From Saccharopolyspora spinosa NRRL 18395 (GTDB taxonomy: Bacteria; Actinomycetota; Actinomycetes; Mycobacteriales; Pseudonocardiaceae), in assembly GCF_000194155.1 (NCBI RefSeq), contig NZ_GL877878.1:2542004-2606003 (forward strand): a stretch of DNA of 64,000 bases, written 5' to 3'. Positions within the stretch are counted from its first letter, which is position 1. The number at the start of each line of letters is the position of its first letter. The notes beneath the pieces are model-generated. The model was not told the DNA's origin and did not search any database. It worked only from the letters and a program-made list of their open reading frames with translations. Position numbers and translations under genes: made by a program. Below, piece after piece: positions 60,606 through 64,000 of the stretch.

Positions 60606-62534
60606 GTGTGCGGCCTGCTTGGACTTGTTTGTCCCACCGAAGAGAACGCCGGCTTCGCCGTTAACGCGGTGGCCAACGCGCTGCCGTGTCAACGACACCG
60701 GGGCCCGGACGAAAGCGACACCTGGCACGGCGGTGAGGTCGTCTTCGGCTTCAACCGGCTGTCGATCATCGACCTGGAGCACTCCCACCAGCCGTTGACG
60801 TGGGGCCCACCGGAGACCCCGCAGCGCTACACCATCAACTTCAACGGTGAGATCTACAACTACCTGGAGCTGCGCGCCGAGCTGATCGAGCGCTTCGGCG
60901 CCCGGTTCAGCACCGACGGCGACACCGAGGTGATCGTCGCCGCCTACCACTACCTGGGCACTTCGGTGGTCGGTCGGCTGCGCGGCATGTTCGCGTTCCT
61001 GATCTGGGACAACGAGCGCAAGGTGGTCTTCGGCGCGCGCGACCCGTTCGGCATCAAGCCGCTGTTCTACGCGGCCGGGCCGGGTGGCGTGGCGTTCGCC
61101 AGTGAAAAGAAGAGCCTGCTGAGCCTGGCGAGCACGCTGGGCATCGGCGAGGAGCTGGACCACAAGGCGCTGCAGCACTACCTGGTGTTGCAGTACGTGC
61201 CGGAGCCGGAGTCGCTGCACCGGCAGATCCGCCGCATCGAGTCGGGCACCTCGTTCACCGTCTCCCCGGGCGGCCAGCTGGTCACCGAGCGGTACTTCCA
61301 GCCGAACTTCCAGTCCCGGCCGGTCAACACCGACGCCGACGCGCGACGGCTGCACGACGAGATCGTCGACGTGATGCGCGACTCGGTCGCCAAGCACATG
61401 CGCGCGGACGTCACCGTCGGCTCGTTCCTCTCCGGCGGCATCGACTCCACGGCGATCGCGGCGCTGGCCAAGGAGCACAACCCGAACCTGATCACCTTCA
61501 CCACCGGTTTCGAGCGGCAGGGCTACTCGGAGGTGGACGTGGCCGCCGAGTCCGCCGCGGCGATCGGTGTCAAGCACGTCGTCCGCACCGTCTCCGCCGA
61601 GGAGATGATGGAGACGCTGCCGCTGATCATCTGGTACCTGGACGACCCGGTGGCCGACCCGGCGCTGGTGCCGCTGTGGTTCATCGCACGGGAGGCCCGC
61701 CAGCACGTCAAGGTGGTGCTCTCCGGCGAGGGCGCCGACGAGCTGTTCGGTGGCTACACGATCTACCGGGAACCGCTGTCGCTGGCGCCGTTCGAGAAGG
61801 TGCCGGGGGCGCTGCGCAAGGCGATGGGCCGCGTGTCGACCGCCATCCCGGAGGGCGTGCGGGGCAAGGATCTGCTGCGGCGCGGCGCGCTGAGCCTGGA
61901 GGAGCGCTACTACGGCAACGCGCGCATCTTCCGCGACGACCAGCTGCGCAGCGTGATGCGCAGCTTTGACCCGGGCGTGTCGCACAAGGACGTCACGGCC
62001 GACCCGTACCGGCAGTCGGCGGGCTGGGACCCGGTGACCCGGATGCAGCACGTGGACCTGTTCACCTGGCTGCGGGGCGACATCCTGGTCAAGGCCGACA
62101 AGGTGACGATGGCCAACTCGCTTGAGCTGCGGGTGCCGTTCCTGGACACGGAGGTGTTCCGGGTCGCCAGGGGCATCCCGCTGGAGCAGAAGATCACCAA
62201 GGAGACCACCAAGTACGCGCTGCGCCAGGCGATGTACCAGGTGGTACCCGCGCACGTGATCAACCGCCGCAAGCTCGGGTTCCCGGTGCCGATCAAGCAC
62301 TGGCTGCGCGACGAGATGCACGACTGGGCGCGCAACATCATCCAGCAGTCCCAGACGGACCACCTGCTCAACCGCACCGCGGTGCTGCAGCTGCTGGAGG
62401 AGCACCGCTCCGGCGTGCTAGACCACAGCCGCCGCCTTTGGGCGCTGCTGGTGTTCATGCTGTGGCACGGGATCTTCGTCGAGGGACGCCTGTCCCCCGA
62501 GGTCCCGGAGCCCCACTACCCGGTCCGCCTCTGA
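60606..62534 (+). CDS. asnB: Asparagine synthase (glutamine-hydrolysing)
   Basis: A 642-residue class II amidotransferase making asparagine, or amidating another carboxylate, at the cost of ATP. After GTG 60606 the next codon is Cys, the N-terminal nucleophile (CGLLGLV), which fixes the start against longer frames. The glutaminase domain has RGPDES, NFNGEIYNYLELR and DGDTEVI. The synthetase domain has the PP-loop SFLSGGIDST and VVLSGEGADELFGGYT. It is syntenic with M. tuberculosis asnB (Rv2201) beside ctaC; some homologues amidate diaminopimelate in peptidoglycan, which is possible here. A strong terminator follows. Confidence 0.94.
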   Translation: MCGLLGLVCPTEENAGFAVNAVANALPCQRHRGPDESDTWHGGEVVFGFNRLSIIDLEHSHQPLTWGPPETPQRYTINFNGEIYNYLELRAELIERFGARFSTDGDTEVIVAAYHYLGTSVVGRLRGMFAFLIWDNERKVVFGARDPFGIKPLFYAAGPGGVAFASEKKSLLSLASTLGIGEELDHKALQHYLVLQYVPEPESLHRQIRRIESGTSFTVSPGGQLVTERYFQPNFQSRPVNTDADARRLHDEIVDVMRDSVAKHMRADVTVGSFLSGGIDSTAIAALAKEHNPNLITFTTGFERQGYSEVDVAAESAAAIGVKHVVRTVSAEEMMETLPLIIWYLDDPVADPALVPLWFIAREARQHVKVVLSGEGADELFGGYTIYREPLSLAPFEKVPGALRKAMGRVSTAIPEGVRGKDLLRRGALSLEERYYGNARIFRDDQLRSVMRSFDPGVSHKDVTADPYRQSAGWDPVTRMQHVDLFTWLRGDILVKADKVTMANSLELRVPFLDTEVFRVARGIPLEQKITKETTKYALRQAMYQVVPAHVINRRKLGFPVPIKHWLRDEMHDWARNIIQQSQTDHLLNRTAVLQLLEEHRSGVLDHSRRLWALLVFMLWHGIFVEGRLSPEVPEPHYPVRL

Positions 62535-62545
62535 CGGCTCCGCGC

Positions 62546-62594
62546 AGCGAACGGCCCGTTCACTTCACCTACCGAGGCGAACGGGCCGTTCGCT
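62546..62594 (+). terminator. Terminator of asnB
   Basis: AGCGAACGGCCCGTTC and GAACGGGCCGTTCGCT are perfect reverse complements with a 17-nt loop, followed by TTTCC. It lies 12 bp past the asnB stop. Confidence 0.8.
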
Positions 62595-62634
62595 TTCCTG
62601 GCCGGACCAGATGACCGTTCCGCCGGATCAGGAC

Positions 62635-62659
62635 TCGTGAGCACCTTGGGTCGTGACAG
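62635..62659. repeat. Half copy of the GTGAG-type palindrome
   Basis: TCGTGAGCACCTTGGGTCGTG matches the left arm of the family at 1196, 1929 and 24078, but no right arm follows; repeats of an IS481-like relic begin about 10 bp later. Confidence 0.4.
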
Positions 62660-62669
62660 CAGCCTGTCT

Positions 62670-62714
62670 TTTCAGGACATCGTGAACAGTTGATGTTTCA
62701 GGACATCGTGAACA
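62670..62714. repeat. Two 19-bp direct repeats
   Basis: TTTCAGGACATCGTGAACA occurs at 62670-62688 and again at 62696-62714, 7 bp apart. This sequence resembles the termini of IS481-type elements. Confidence 0.65.
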
Positions 62715-62730
62715 CTGACCGGCCTGTCGG

Positions 62731-62770
62731 CGTGATCATCGGGTGTTGCCCGTGATCATCGGGTGTTGCC
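62731..62770. repeat. Perfect 20-bp tandem duplication
   Basis: CGTGATCATCGGGTGTTGCC is present twice, back to back, with no mismatch. A weaker third partial copy (TGGTGATCGTGCTCGG) follows. Confidence 0.8.
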
Positions 62771-63050
62771 TGGTGATCGTGCTCGGATGGGCAGAACAGG
62801 GTTTCTCGGTGGATCCTGAGTTCGTCGCCGCAGTCACGCGCCACACAGGGCGAGAAGATCAACATTTCGCGATTCTGCCGCGAACATCGTGTGTCGCGGG
62901 GAAGTTCACCGAGTACTGCGGGTTGTGGCTGTGGCCGCTGAAGGTCGCGGCCATGACGCAGTGGGGCTGTCCGCGCAGGTGTGGTTGGGGCAGTCGGACC
63001 TGGCGCTGGTGTCGCTACGCGATCGCCTCCACCTACGGCGTGCTGATCCT

Positions 63051-63920
63051 GGGAGATCCACCGCAGCCAGCATCGGCTTGCACGCGGCGCTGGTCGTCGC
63101 TTCGCTGATCGCGATGTTCCCGGTGTTCTGGGTGTTCCCGGTGTTCTGGTGTTCCCGGTGTTCTGGGTGCTCGCGGTGTTCTGGGGGCTCGGGGGTGTTC
63201 TAAATGCTCGTGGTGTCGTTCAGGCCGGACGCCAAGGCGATCGAGTCCACCCCGACGCTGTTCAACGGGTCCAGTTTGGACAACTACCGGGACGTGCTCT
63301 CCAGCACCAAGGGCGCATTCCGGAGCTGGTTCGGCAATTCGGTGCCCATCGCGGGGCTGACGACGGTGCTCGGCGTGCCGCTGGCGGCCACCACCGCCTA
63401 CGCCGCCAGCCGGTCCCACTTCCCGGGGCGGCACTGGCTGCTGCCGTCGTTCCTGGTGGTGCAGATGTTCCCGTTCGCGGTGCTGATCGTGCCGCTGTAC
63501 AACAGCCTGCTGCCCCTTGGCCTGCAGGGCAGCGTATTCGGACTGGTGCCGGTGTACTGCTGCAAGCACCGCGATCTCGTTCCGCACCTACCTGTTGAAG
63601 GGCTACTTCGACGGGATGCCCAGCGAGATCGACGAGCCCTGGCGGGTCGACGGGCTGTCGCTGTTCGGGATGTTCTGGCTTCTCGTGCTGCCGCTGGCGA
63701 AGCCGGGGTTGGCGGTGACGGCGTTCTACTTGTTCATCATGGCCTGGAGCGAAGTGGCGTTCGCCTCGGCGTTCCTCTCGGCCGGGACCGGTCGAAGACG
63801 CTGGCATTGGGCCTGCAGGTGTTCGCGCAGCAGAACCGCGCCGAGTGGGGACACTTGGCGGCAGCGTCGGCGCTGGTGGCAGTGCCTGCGGCCGAGAGGC
63901 CGCTGACGAGGAACCGCTGA
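63051..63920 (+). pseudogene. Broken malG-type ABC sugar-transporter permease
   Basis: Pieces of a MalG-family permease lie in order but in different frames. IGLHAALVVASLIAMFPVFWV is at about 63070-63131. Then comes a repeat array with an in-frame TAA (63201-63203). LVVSFRPDAKAIES through SVFGLVPVY runs from 63207 to about 63557. The next frame has AISFRTYLLKGYFDGMPSEID and PLAKPGLAVTAFYLFIMAWSE to about 63782. The first frame then resumes with KTLALGLQVFAQQN and AEWGHLAAASALVAVPAA. The cytoplasmic EAA loop is recognisable (E-x-x-x-x-D-G region). At least two frameshifts plus the array make it non-functional. No MalF or MalE gene is seen in the window. Confidence 0.8.
63115..63200 (+). repeat. 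Tandem array of about five 15-18-bp units inside malG
   Basis: Units resembling TGTTCCCGGTGTTCTGGG repeat about five times with drift. They replace a single FPVFWV-coding segment of a normal malG and introduce frameshifts and a stop. This looks like slippage expansion within the dead gene. Confidence 0.75.
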
Positions 63921-64000
63921 CGCTGGGCGGTTGGAGTGAACGGACAGTGATGATGTGTGTAGTGACGCCGCTGGTGGGTCTGACCCTCGAACGGACTGAC

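Larger units (their letters stand above)
62670..63010 (+). mobile_element. Decayed IS481-like transposase N-terminus
   Basis: At 62849-62902 the frame reads GEKINISRFCREHRVSRG, the typical helix-turn-helix of IS481-type transposases. It then breaks; KFTEY continues in another frame, and nothing of the catalytic DDE core is present. IS481-like terminal repeats precede it. It is a relic inserted between asnB and the malG fragment. Confidence 0.5.

Overview
The window is high-GC actinobacterial DNA with dense short-gap genes, frequent GTG starts and ATGA/GTGA overlaps. Several features point to the order Pseudonocardiales, and a Saccharopolyspora-like genome is a reasonable guess. These are a mycothiol-linked DinB-fold enzyme, ESX/EspG-type genes, LppM, RNase AS, an actinobacterial bcc-aa3 respiratory chain and a phosphofructokinase with pyrophosphate-type residues. 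The genus cannot be proven from this sequence alone.

Layout. At 0-3.7 kb lie the end of edd, eda (Entner-Doudoroff pathway) and a secreted polysaccharide deacetylase. At 3.7-10 kb are a HAD phosphatase with a truncated tandem copy of itself, recX-recA with a perfect LexA box, a DUF4383 membrane protein, DUF3046 and a membrane-anchored Hsp70-like protein. At 10-15.2 kb are the giant helicase Lhr, a decayed MarR-like gene and a small membrane protein. From about 17 to 62.5 kb the gene order follows the Mycobacterium tuberculosis Rv2170-Rv2201 block as I remember it: GNAT, LppM, MTHFR-like protein, polyprenyl synthase, Rv2175c-like HTH, PknL-like kinase, mannosyltransferase, aroG, RNase AS, PlsC, ArsA-like ATPase, SRPBCC protein, fadD15-like ligase, NlpC/P60 protein, exonuclease-UvrC fusion, trpD, ctaE-qcrCAB, ctaF-ctaC and asnB. 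Lineage-specific pieces interrupt this block. They are crtE/crtI, a four-gene ESX-like substrate/chaperone cassette (31.3-34.7 kb), a PPi-type phosphofructokinase, and an ROK glucokinase with a CxxC-type partner. The last 1.4 kb is decayed DNA: an IS481-like transposase relic, tandem repeats and a broken malG permease gene.

How the genes work together. The best understood unit is the cytochrome bcc-aa3 supercomplex, made from ctaE-qcrC-qcrA-qcrB and ctaC-ctaF, all on the minus strand. Central carbon genes (edd, eda, PPi-PFK, glucokinase), aromatic biosynthesis (aroG, trpD), asparagine synthesis (asnB), envelope lipid and glycan genes (plsC, fadD, mannosyltransferase, LppM) and signalling (PASTA kinase with its likely HTH substrate) make up most of the rest.

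Non-coding structure is unusually rich. There is an interspersed GTGAG-type palindrome family, with one copy split by a MITE-like insertion. Several intergenic gaps carry perfect palindromes with a TTTCAATTGAAA-type core. An IS200/IS605-like relic sits just before the exonuclease-UvrC gene. Decay is visible in at least six places: HAD copy, MarR, transporter tail, DUF397 tail, NlpC/P60 amber stop and malG.
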